Assembly: GCA_964625175.1 (NCBI GenBank)
Contig: CAZVAO010000084.1
Span: forward strand, 1 to 10,443
Length of the DNA: 10,443 bases
Source of the DNA: CAZVAO01 sp964625175
Lineage (GTDB): Bacteria; Bacillota; UBA994; PWPR01
Direction of reading: 5' to 3'
Under the pieces are notes generated by a model. It was given only the letters and a program-made list of their open reading frames with translations. It was not told the origin of the DNA and made no database searches. Position numbers and translations under genes: made by a program. Shown piece by piece: positions 1-5,860 of this stretch. Numbering within the stretch: the first letter of the stretch is position 1; every line of letters starts with the position of its first letter.

Positions 1-551
1 CTGACCACATCATATTTGGTTTTAATCTTCTTAAAGTCTTCCCATGTATCACGCTTATATGCTGGATTGCGCAGTAGGGCAGAAGGGTGAAATGTGGCCG
101 TGAGATAGAATCCTTTTCTATAAAAGAACTCTCCGTGTTGTTTTGTAATCTTGAATTGGGGATCGATAATGCTCTGAGCAGCAACACGCCCTAAGCAGAC
201 AATAATTTTGGGTTGGATTAGTCGGACCTGATGGCGCAAATAGGGTAAGCAGGTTGCTTTCTCGTCCTCCTGGGGGTCACGGTTTTGCGGTGGTCGACAT
301 TTGAGGATATTGGCTATATATACTTCTTCACGTGTTATGTGAACAGCCGCAAGAATTTTGTCAAAAAGTTGACCAGATTTTCCAACGAAGGGAATTCCCT
401 GTAGGTCTTCCTGTTCCCCTGGAGCTTCACCGATAAACATCAAATCGGCATTGCGGTTTCCTTGACCAAACACGACATTCCTTCGAGTTTTGTGCAGATC
501 GCAGCGCGTACATTGTTGACAATAACTTTCCAATTCAGTCCAATCAATCAT
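1..551 (-). CDS. Type-4 uracil-DNA glycosylase (Fe-S), partial at left edge
   Basis: This enzyme removes uracil from DNA at deaminated cytosines and starts base excision repair in the cytoplasm. Translation of the minus strand gives 183 codons before the window edge, so only a short C-terminal part is missing compared with the usual 190-220 residues. The N-terminal CTRCDLHKTR and VVFGQGN segments, the catalytic loop GEAPGEQED (residues 41-49), the GIPFVGKSGQLF segment and the late HPSALLR motif are all characteristic of family 4. Cys14, Cys17, Cys85 and Cys101 are spaced as the [4Fe-4S] ligands of this family. The ATG at 549-551 follows an AGGGGGA ribosome binding site by about eight bases. 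The gene diverges from the amidohydrolase to its right and has its own promoter. Family 5 is less likely because of the GEAPG motif and the cysteine spacing. Confidence 0.93.
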   Translation of the reverse strand, partial: MIDWTELESYCQQCTRCDLHKTRRNVVFGQGNRNADLMFIGEAPGEQEDLQGIPFVGKSGQLFDKILAAVHITREEVYIANILKCRPPQNRDPQEDEKATCLPYLRHQVRLIQPKIIVCLGRVAAQSIIDPQFKITKQHGEFFYRKGFYLTATFHPSALLRNPAYKRDTWEDFKKIKTKYDVV

Positions 552-581
552 TATTGATTCCCCCTAATCACTATTAGTATA

Positions 582-611
582 ATTATAACAAATATTATGG
601 GGGGATGTGAA
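582..611 (-). promoter_or_regulatory. Probable sigma-A promoter of the uracil-DNA glycosylase gene
   Basis: Read on the minus strand, TTCACA (606-611) is followed after 18 bases by TATAAT (582-587). TG lies one base before the -10, making an extended -10 element. It sits about 30 bases upstream of the glycosylase start. Confidence 0.6.
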
Positions 612-773
612 CCCATATGCTCTGTAGGAAACGCCCGCGAAAGGTGTTACACGGGATGAGCTGCTGATTATGATCTACACAACCTGGGTGAAATTACGCG
701 GTGAGTTTATGAATCGCTTAGCTCTAAAGGAATGATAGGTAATTAACAGTTATTTATGGATTACCTTTTAGTA

Positions 774-802
774 TTTTTTTATCAGTGGATCAATAGTATA
801 AT
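774..802 (+). promoter_or_regulatory. Possible promoter of the amidohydrolase gene (weak)
   Basis: A perfect TATAAT lies at 797-802 in an A+T-rich stretch about 55 bases before the start codon. The bases 17 upstream form only a T-run with little match to TTGACA, so the -35 assignment is poor. A second -10-like TATAGT occurs at 808-813. Confidence 0.3.
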
Positions 803-856
803 AACAGTATAGTTATAGGTGATTTATGGTTAATTAGTGATGGAAGGGTGAAGGCA

Positions 857-2215
857 ATGAAACAGGCTGATTTAATTATTAAGAATATTATGATTTATAC
901 GGTTGATACGAATGATCACATAATCAAAAATGGCTATGTCGTTGTCAAAAATGGCATAATAGAGGCCGTAGACGAGGGCTCAATCGTCAAAGACTATGAG
1001 GCTGACCAGGTAATCGATGGCAGGGGTAGAATTTTATTCCCAGGTTTTGTGAATACGCATATCCACATCTTCCAGTCATTGTTAAAGGGGCTGGGAGCAG
1101 ATCATAGATTGATTGAATGGCTTAATCTCTCTGCATTGCCTTATGGTGCAATTATGGGCCCAGATCTACAGTATGAAGCTGCGCGTTTAGCCTCTATGGA
1201 GGCGATCAAAAGTGGCTGTACAACGCTAACGGAATTTTTCTACACAGTACAGCATGCAGACCTGGCACATAGTGTAATCAGTGGCATGAAGGATATCGGA
1301 ATCCGCAGTGTTTTTATTCGCACCTTCAATGATACGGGGCTAGAATATGGGGTTCCCGAGTGTATGATTGAACCAATCGATTTGGTGATTAGGAATACGG
1401 ATGCCCTCTATAATCATTATAGCAAGACGGATGACATGCTCAAGATTTGGACGGGGCCGTGCGTCACTTGGTCCACGACTAAAGAGGGATATATTGGGAT
1501 CTTAGAATATTGCCTTGATAAGAAGATGCCCTATTCTATGCACATCCAAGAAACCGAAGTTGACAATGCGATGACGCAAAAGGTTTATCAAATGGATGCT
1601 GTAAAACTACTGGACAGCATTGGGTTTTTAACTGAGAATTTTCTTGCTGTTCACTGCGTCAATTTAACTGAGTCAGAGATTAAACTGTTTGCAGAGAATG
1701 GGGTAACGATTTCCCATAATCCAATGCCCAATCTCTATCTTGGATCTGGTATTGCACCGATTGCGGAAAGCCTGAAAGCGGGTGTACGGGTGGCTTTGGG
1801 AACAGACGGGGCGGCGAGCAACAACACGACGAATATGCTGGAAACGATGAAGATGGCAGCGCTTTGTCAGAAGGCTGTCCAGCGGGATGCTTCAATCATA
1901 TCAGCCAATCAAATTTTACGAATGGCTACGATTGAAGGAGCCAAAGCCCTGCATATGGACCACCTAGTCGGATCGATTGAAGTTGGGAAGAAGGCGGATA
2001 TGATTATTTTTAATCCCTATGATTTAACGTCATTCCCGATGCATGACCCCGTTGCGACGCTGGTCTATTCTTCAACACCCTATAATATTGAAACATCGAT
2101 CATTGATGGAAAGGTGATTTACCAAAACCGAGAATTTGTTAAGAAAATTGATGAAGCGCAATTTTATCATCGAATCGAAAGGCAGTTATCTAGTATTAAA
2201 ACTGCTCTAAAGTAG
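857..2215 (+). CDS. ATZ/TRZ-like metal-dependent amidohydrolase or deaminase
   Basis: This is a cytoplasmic TIM-barrel amidohydrolase of the chlorohydrolase/deaminase branch (methylthioadenosine/S-adenosylhomocysteine deaminase, guanine deaminase and triazine hydrolase relatives). Numbered from ATG 857, the metal ligands are His68 and His70 (NTHIHIF), His229 (MHIQET), His266 (AVHC) and Asp317 (GTDGAASNN). The SNN after the Asp is typical of this branch. A C-terminal GSIEVGKKADMIIF segment rebuilds the small beta domain, and the length of 452 residues is normal. ATG 857 is preferred because GGAAGG at 842-847 is nine bases upstream. A GTG at 848 in the same frame would lie inside that site. The substrate cannot be told from sequence; an aromatic or purine-like amine is a family-level guess. 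It appears monocistronic, and no clear terminator follows. Confidence 0.9.
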   Translation: MKQADLIIKNIMIYTVDTNDHIIKNGYVVVKNGIIEAVDEGSIVKDYEADQVIDGRGRILFPGFVNTHIHIFQSLLKGLGADHRLIEWLNLSALPYGAIMGPDLQYEAARLASMEAIKSGCTTLTEFFYTVQHADLAHSVISGMKDIGIRSVFIRTFNDTGLEYGVPECMIEPIDLVIRNTDALYNHYSKTDDMLKIWTGPCVTWSTTKEGYIGILEYCLDKKMPYSMHIQETEVDNAMTQKVYQMDAVKLLDSIGFLTENFLAVHCVNLTESEIKLFAENGVTISHNPMPNLYLGSGIAPIAESLKAGVRVALGTDGAASNNTTNMLETMKMAALCQKAVQRDASIISANQILRMATIEGAKALHMDHLVGSIEVGKKADMIIFNPYDLTSFPMHDPVATLVYSSTPYNIETSIIDGKVIYQNREFVKKIDEAQFYHRIERQLSSIKTALK

Positions 2216-2407
2216 ACAATGAATCATGAAAACAGGGTAATGAAGATTTATCATAAGTCTCTATCGCCAAAATGGATGAGGAGCGGTGGGAGGTTCACTT
2301 TCAGTTTGCGGGAATCCCTGGGGAGGATTCTCGATATAATACCCTTAAAGAGATCATGTTAAATGCCAAGATCTATGGGAATTAAGATAAATACAAGGTT
2401 TTTTTTG
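2216..2407 (+). pseudogene. Possible remnant of a small gene with a frame change
   Basis: The stretch between the amidohydrolase and the lysS-like promoter holds two overlapping short frames. One starts at ATG 2219 and reads MNHENRVMKIYHKSLSPKW before running on to a stop at 2360-2362. The other, from ATG 2272 to TAA 2383-2385 (37 codons), begins MDEERWEVHFQFAGIPGEDS and looks more protein-like in its second half. Joining them near 2270 would give one continuous polypeptide of about 55 residues, which would fit a frameshifted remnant. Neither start has a convincing ribosome binding site, and I do not recognise the family. Chance remains a fair alternative. Confidence 0.25.
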
Positions 2408-2437
2408 CTGACTTGATTGATGTTTTTAGGCTATAAT
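2408..2437 (+). promoter_or_regulatory. Probable promoter of the lysS-like gene
   Basis: CTGACT (2408-2413) is followed after 18 bases by a perfect TATAAT (2432-2437), giving a predicted transcript start near 2444. The untranslated leader would then be about 120 bases if translation begins at 2567. I found no T-box signature in that leader. Confidence 0.55.
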
Positions 2438-2530
2438 GACAACAGTGGATAGTTTTCGCGAGATTCTGATTCCAGCACACGGTAGTGGAGATGCGTGGAT
2501 TGGGTTCCTTGCGAATTTAATTTTTATTTG

Positions 2531-2570
2531 AAGGGAGAGCGCAATGGGTTTTGCTATTGCGCAGACATGA
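2531..2570 (+). promoter_or_regulatory. Leader hairpin and overlapping short ORF at the lysS-like start
   Basis: A strong Shine-Dalgarno AAGGGAGA (2531-2538) is followed at once by a hairpin. GCGCAATGG (2539-2547) pairs with CTATTGCGC (2554-2562) through nine pairs including one G-U, with a six-base loop. Two readings compete. In the first, ribosomes start at ATG 2544, well spaced from the site, and make the octapeptide MGFAIAQT, whose TGA (2568-2570) overlaps the synthetase ATG (2567) as ATGA. In the second, the folded hairpin brings the site within about five bases of ATG 2567. Both explain how ATG 2567 could be used without a nearby site of its own. The octapeptide has no lysine codon, so lysine-sensing attenuation is not suggested. 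Confidence 0.5.
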
Positions 2571-4069
2571 GTATGAGTATTGAGGAACAAGTTTATGAGA
2601 CAAAACTAAGTGACCAGGAGCGCGTGCGGGTTGAAAAGATCAGTGAACTGATTGAATTGGGAGTGGATCCCTTCGGCCAGAAATATTCACCTAAACATCA
2701 CTCTGGTGAACTCAAACAGCAATACGAGGCCTACTCTAAAGAAGAACTTTCAGAAATGAATATGGCGGTCTCAGTAGCTGGACGTATTATGACTAAACGT
2801 GGCAAGGGTAAGGCTGGGTTTATGCATATCCAAGATGTTCAGGGACAGATTCAAATTTATCTCAGAAAAGACCAGCTTTCTGATTTAGAATATACGCTTT
2901 TCGATAAAGCGGATATTGGTGATATTGTGGGTATTGAGGGAATTATGTTTAAGACCAACACGGGTGAAGTGAGCATTAAAGCAAAGAGATATGTGCACCT
3001 TACAAAAGCTTTGAAGCCACTTCCAGAGAAGTTCCACGGCCTGACTGATGAGGAAATGAAGTTCCGCAAGCGATATCTTGATATTATCATGAACAGTGAT
3101 GTACGAGATCTCTTCTTTAAGAAGCAAAAATTCTGGAGCACCGTGCGTAATTTCCTAATTGAACGCGGTTTTCTGGAGGTTGAGACTCCCATACTGGAGA
3201 CATCTTCTGGAGGAGCGGCGGCAACGCCTTTTGCTACCCATCATAACGCCTTGGATTTAGATGTTTTTCTGAGAATTTCAATGGGCGAATTATGGCAGAA
3301 GAAACTGCTTGTTGCCGGTTTTGAGAAAACATTTGAAATTGGCAGACAGTTTAGAAACGAAGGGATGAGTCCAGAGCATCTGCAGGACTACACCCAGATG
3401 GAGTTCTATTGGGCCTATGCGGACTTCAAGGACGGAATGGAACTGACAAAAGAGCTCTATCGAGCCGTCACAAAAGCTGTGATGGGCAGTTCTAAATTCA
3501 CTTCGAGAGGCTTTAGAATTGATATGGATGATGAATGGCAGATTTACGATTTCGAAACGATTATTGAAGAGAAAACGGGCATTAATATCTTTAATACATC
3601 AAAAAAAGAAATTGAGGAAAAACTCAACGCTTATGGTGTTGAGTATAATCCAACTATAGGTTTCTGGCGTTTAGTTGATACGCTATGGAAGGTGGTCCGT
3701 AAGGATCTCTCTGGTCCGGGCTTCTTGGTTGGCCAGCCAGTGCAACTAAATCCTTTGCCAAAGCGTCTTAAAGGCGATGACCGCAAAGTGGCTCAGATGC
3801 AGATTATTCTGGCCGGCTCCGAGATGGGTAACGGCTATACCGAGCTCAACGATCCGCTGGATCTTGAGGAACGATTTCGTGAGCAGCGCAAACTTGGCGA
3901 AGCCGGTGATGAAGAGGCTCACGAACACGATGAGACCTTCATCGAGGCACTGCGCTACGGGATGCCACCAGCCTTTGGATTTGGCGTATCAGAGCGACTC
4001 TTCTCTGTTATGATGGATCGCCCGATTAGGGAATGTGTTTTGTTCCCATTGATGCGACCAATCTATTAG
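2567..4069 (+). CDS. lysS: Divergent class II lysyl-tRNA synthetase
   Basis: This enzyme charges tRNA-Lys with lysine in the cytoplasm. Numbered from ATG 2567 (500 residues, normal length), the order is: N-terminal helix with ELGVDPFG near 30, an OB-fold anticodon-binding domain at about 68-146 (VAGRIMTKRGKGKAGFMHIQ), motif 1 near 200 (GFLEVETPIL), motif 2 at about 256-284 (FEIGRQFRNEG) and motif 3 at about 469-478 (FGFGVSERLF). The ending RECVLFPLMRP is typical of LysRS. The motif 2 continuation MSPEHLQDYTQMEFYWAYAD differs from the usual STRHNPEFTMLE type. So do GELWQKK, GNGYTELNDPLD and GDEEAHEHD. From memory this divergent version occurs in candidate-phyla bacteria; no search was made. 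A GTG at 2495 (GGAG just before it) would add 24 residues, but homology to LysRS begins after 2567. A terminator follows. Confidence 0.85.
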   Translation: MSMSIEEQVYETKLSDQERVRVEKISELIELGVDPFGQKYSPKHHSGELKQQYEAYSKEELSEMNMAVSVAGRIMTKRGKGKAGFMHIQDVQGQIQIYLRKDQLSDLEYTLFDKADIGDIVGIEGIMFKTNTGEVSIKAKRYVHLTKALKPLPEKFHGLTDEEMKFRKRYLDIIMNSDVRDLFFKKQKFWSTVRNFLIERGFLEVETPILETSSGGAAATPFATHHNALDLDVFLRISMGELWQKKLLVAGFEKTFEIGRQFRNEGMSPEHLQDYTQMEFYWAYADFKDGMELTKELYRAVTKAVMGSSKFTSRGFRIDMDDEWQIYDFETIIEEKTGINIFNTSKKEIEEKLNAYGVEYNPTIGFWRLVDTLWKVVRKDLSGPGFLVGQPVQLNPLPKRLKGDDRKVAQMQIILAGSEMGNGYTELNDPLDLEERFREQRKLGEAGDEEAHEHDETFIEALRYGMPPAFGFGVSERLFSVMMDRPIRECVLFPLMRPIY

Positions 4070-4092
4070 ACACCTGTGATAGAGTATTCGTA

Positions 4093-4133
4093 AAGAGCCG
4101 TGACATTTGTCGCGGCTCTTGTGTTTATCTTTT
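4093..4133 (+). terminator. Rho-independent terminator after the lysS-like gene
   Basis: AAGAGCCGTGAC (4093-4104) pairs with GTCGCGGCTCTT (4109-4120) over 12 pairs including one G-U, with an ATTT loop. A T-rich GTGTTTATCTTTT tract follows. It begins 23 bases after the lysS-like stop codon and separates that gene from the next. Confidence 0.85.
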
Positions 4134-4193
4134 ACCATTGGTAGTCAAAAATGATTTAGCCATCCCCAAATCGGATTCTAACCTTAATCTAAC

Positions 4194-4222
4194 CTGTCAA
4201 ATGGACGGATGCGATATATTAT
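4194..4222 (+). promoter_or_regulatory. Probable promoter of the isoprenoid-synthase-like gene
   Basis: CTGTCA (4194-4199) and TATTAT (4217-4222) are 17 bases apart. They lie downstream of the lysS terminator and about 45 bases before the chosen start codon. The predicted transcript start near 4229 falls after the upstream in-frame ATG 4209, which supports the later start. Confidence 0.5.
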
Positions 4223-4265
4223 TAACAGAGATGAAAGCAAATTTGTGAGCAGGGAGGTAATTGAT

Positions 4266-5516
4266 ATGCCAGTGGGGCACGCGAGTTTTGAAACGATGAC
4301 AGATGCTTTTAAAACAAAATATAGCGAGTTATGGCGAACAACCGATACGGGTTTCCCAACCTTAAGCCGAAAAAACAAAATGCTGGGTAGGTGGCTGAAT
4401 GAAAGGCGATTGGAGGGATTCCGAAAAGAGCTGAGTAAGAATATGCGCCATATGCCGTCTGATACAGCCAAACGCTATCTGCTCAACGATAGCGTGTGTG
4501 GAATGATTAGTGAGCTGGAAAATAGAATAATTGGCTATGATCAGCATTTAATCGATTATTTCACCAGCAATGGATACGCTAAAATAACAGATCAATTCTT
4601 TGAAGAGGCCCGAGTCTTCGACCCTGAGGTTGAGGTTACGGATATATTCCAGGCCATGCGTAATACTTGGATTATGAACAGTATCCAGTTACTGCTTGAC
4701 TATAGAGTGACTTTGACCCCAGCGGTATTTGCCTACAGTATGCTTTATCCCTACAGTGACAATTATCTGGACGACCCCTATATCAGTATTCGGGAAAAAA
4801 GGGCATTCAGTGTGCGTTTCCGAGAACGGCTAGAGGGACGGCAGGTGATTGCCGCAAATGATTTAGAGAAGCTGATCTTTTGCCTAGTCAGTAAAATTGA
4901 GGGGATGTTCTCCAGAGTGGACTACCCAGCGGTTTACTCTAGCTTGTTGGCAATTCATGCCGCCCAAACGCGGAGTATAGCCGTTCAGAATTCTGATGCT
5001 GAAAGCAGCAAAATGGAGATTCTGGATGTGAGTGCAGATAAGGGTGGAACTTCGGTTTTGGCCGACGGATTCTTAGTCAAACCGGAGCTGACATTACGTG
5101 AGGCGGATTTTCTGTATGGTTTTGGGTTCTTTCTACAGTTGATTGATGACTTACAGGATGTTGGCGAGGACTTCTCAAAGGGACATAGGACCCTGTTTAC
5201 TCAGACCGCAATTTCTGAAGACCTTGATCTGCTGGCAAATCGCTTATTTCATTTTGCTGAGGCTGTATTTGATGATGAAGGTCTGTTCACTTCAGAGCAA
5301 ACCCGCCAACTTCGCAAAATTATGCTCTTCAGTTCTGAAATGATGATCATCGAGGCAGTTGCTCAAAATCGGGAGTTATTCTCTAAAAGCTATCTGAGAA
5401 AACTCGAAAAGTTCTCCCTAGTAAGGCTCGCTTATTATCCTAAAGTGAAACGCTCGGTACGGCAGCAGTATCCAGATCGGGTGATTAGCAAGCTTGTAGC
5501 AGCGCTGGCTTATTAA
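4266..5516 (+). CDS. Class I isoprenoid biosynthesis enzyme (polyprenyl-synthetase-like)
   Basis: This is probably an all-alpha enzyme of the class I isoprenoid synthase superfamily, acting on allylic diphosphates through Mg2+ held by Asp-rich motifs. Numbered from ATG 4266 (416 residues), a clear second motif LIDDLQDVGED lies at about 292-302, within GFGFFLQLIDDLQD. The first motif is probably DNYLDDP near 165-171, an atypical form of DDxxD. KGGTSVLADGF near 260 could be the conserved Lys-Thr region. ATG 4266 is chosen over ATG 4209 because AGGGAGGT (4251-4258) lies seven bases upstream. There is no signal peptide or membrane segment. It is longer than the 290-350 residues of ordinary prenyl-diphosphate synthases, with about 100 extra N-terminal residues. 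Chain length, substrate and whether it is a synthase or a terpene cyclase cannot be read from sequence. Head-to-head or terpene-cyclase-like activity is an open alternative. Confidence 0.72.
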   Translation: MPVGHASFETMTDAFKTKYSELWRTTDTGFPTLSRKNKMLGRWLNERRLEGFRKELSKNMRHMPSDTAKRYLLNDSVCGMISELENRIIGYDQHLIDYFTSNGYAKITDQFFEEARVFDPEVEVTDIFQAMRNTWIMNSIQLLLDYRVTLTPAVFAYSMLYPYSDNYLDDPYISIREKRAFSVRFRERLEGRQVIAANDLEKLIFCLVSKIEGMFSRVDYPAVYSSLLAIHAAQTRSIAVQNSDAESSKMEILDVSADKGGTSVLADGFLVKPELTLREADFLYGFGFFLQLIDDLQDVGEDFSKGHRTLFTQTAISEDLDLLANRLFHFAEAVFDDEGLFTSEQTRQLRKIMLFSSEMMIIEAVAQNRELFSKSYLRKLEKFSLVRLAYYPKVKRSVRQQYPDRVISKLVAALAY

Positions 5517-5526
5517 ATCTTACCGG

Positions 5527-5555
5527 TTGACATGAATAGGCTGAGGTGCTATTAT
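5527..5555 (+). promoter_or_regulatory. Strong sigma-A promoter of the T-box/alaS unit
   Basis: A perfect TTGACA (5527-5532) is followed after exactly 17 bases by TATTAT (5550-5555). It starts 11 bases after the isoprenoid gene ends and drives the T-box leader from about 5562. Confidence 0.8.
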
Positions 5556-5561
5556 AAGCAA

Positions 5562-5832
5562 AATCAATAAAGGCTATGAAGAGAAAGAGTACTTGCAAAG
5601 GCTTGTTCCAGAGAGAAGATGGTTGGTGGGAATCTTCACAAGTGGGTAAGGAAGCAGTCTTGGAGCTTTGAACCGAACAGATAGTAGGCTTCAACGGATC
5701 TCCCCCGTTAGCGCAGGAGAATGTATAGGTAGCTTATGCCTGTACAGATGAGTGCAGAGAATTTCTCTGAAAATAGGTGGTACCGCGGATGTGAATTCGC
5801 CCTAAGCATAAATCATATGCTTGGGGCTTTTT
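5562..5832 (+). promoter_or_regulatory. Alanine T-box riboswitch leader
   Basis: This nascent-RNA switch senses uncharged tRNA-Ala and lets transcription continue into alaS when alanylated tRNA is scarce. The conserved Stem I sequence GAGAAAGAGTACTTGC lies at 5581-5596. The specifier codon is best read as GCA (alanine) at 5654-5656, in GAAGCAGTCTTGGAGC, by alignment from memory with known glycine T-boxes. A CAGAGA-ATT-TCTCTG hairpin (5755-5769) matches Stem III. The T-box AGGTGGTACCGCGG is at 5775-5788. Its TGGT would pair with ACCA of a tRNA with discriminator A, as expected for tRNA-Ala. AACGG near 5693 and CCGTT near 5704 could form the Stem II pseudoknot. The intrinsic terminator ends the element. 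Confidence 0.93.
5799..5832 (+). terminator. T-box regulated terminator
   Basis: GCCCTAAGCATA (5799-5810) pairs with TATGCTTGGGGC (5816-5827) over 12 pairs with one T-G, with loop AATCA. TTTTT (5828-5832) follows. It lies directly after the antiterminator and before the alaS ribosome binding site, as the attenuation mechanism needs. Confidence 0.92.
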
Positions 5833-5860
5833 AAATTTCTGTTTGGAAAGGGAGATCATA

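Larger units (their letters stand above)
552..856. other. Divergent intergenic region with a short possible gene remnant
   Basis: This 305-base gap separates two divergent genes. It holds the glycosylase promoter and a plus-strand frame (about 615-735) without a stop between TAG and TGA. The second part of that frame, from ATG 670, reads MIYTTWVKLRGEFMNRLALK and ends at TGA 733-735. The composition looks protein-like, but there is no ribosome binding site in front of the ATG. It may be the tail of a decayed gene or chance. The last 100 bases are A+T-rich and probably contain the amidohydrolase promoter. No RNA gene was recognised. Confidence 0.4.

Noticed and set aside
2334..2339. TATAAT in the stretch after the amidohydrolase as a promoter
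   Set aside because: No -35-like element lies 16-18 bases upstream. The pair at 2408-2437 is better for lysS.
2495..2566. GTG 2495 as the lysS start, adding 24 residues
   Set aside because: The extra residues are Cys/aromatic-rich and unlike LysRS N-termini. ATG 2567 gives the normal length, though the GTG has a nearby GGAG and is not excluded.
4209..4265. ATG 4209 as the start of the isoprenoid gene
   Set aside because: It has no ribosome binding site and precedes the predicted transcript start. ATG 4266 has a strong AGGGAGGT at ideal spacing.
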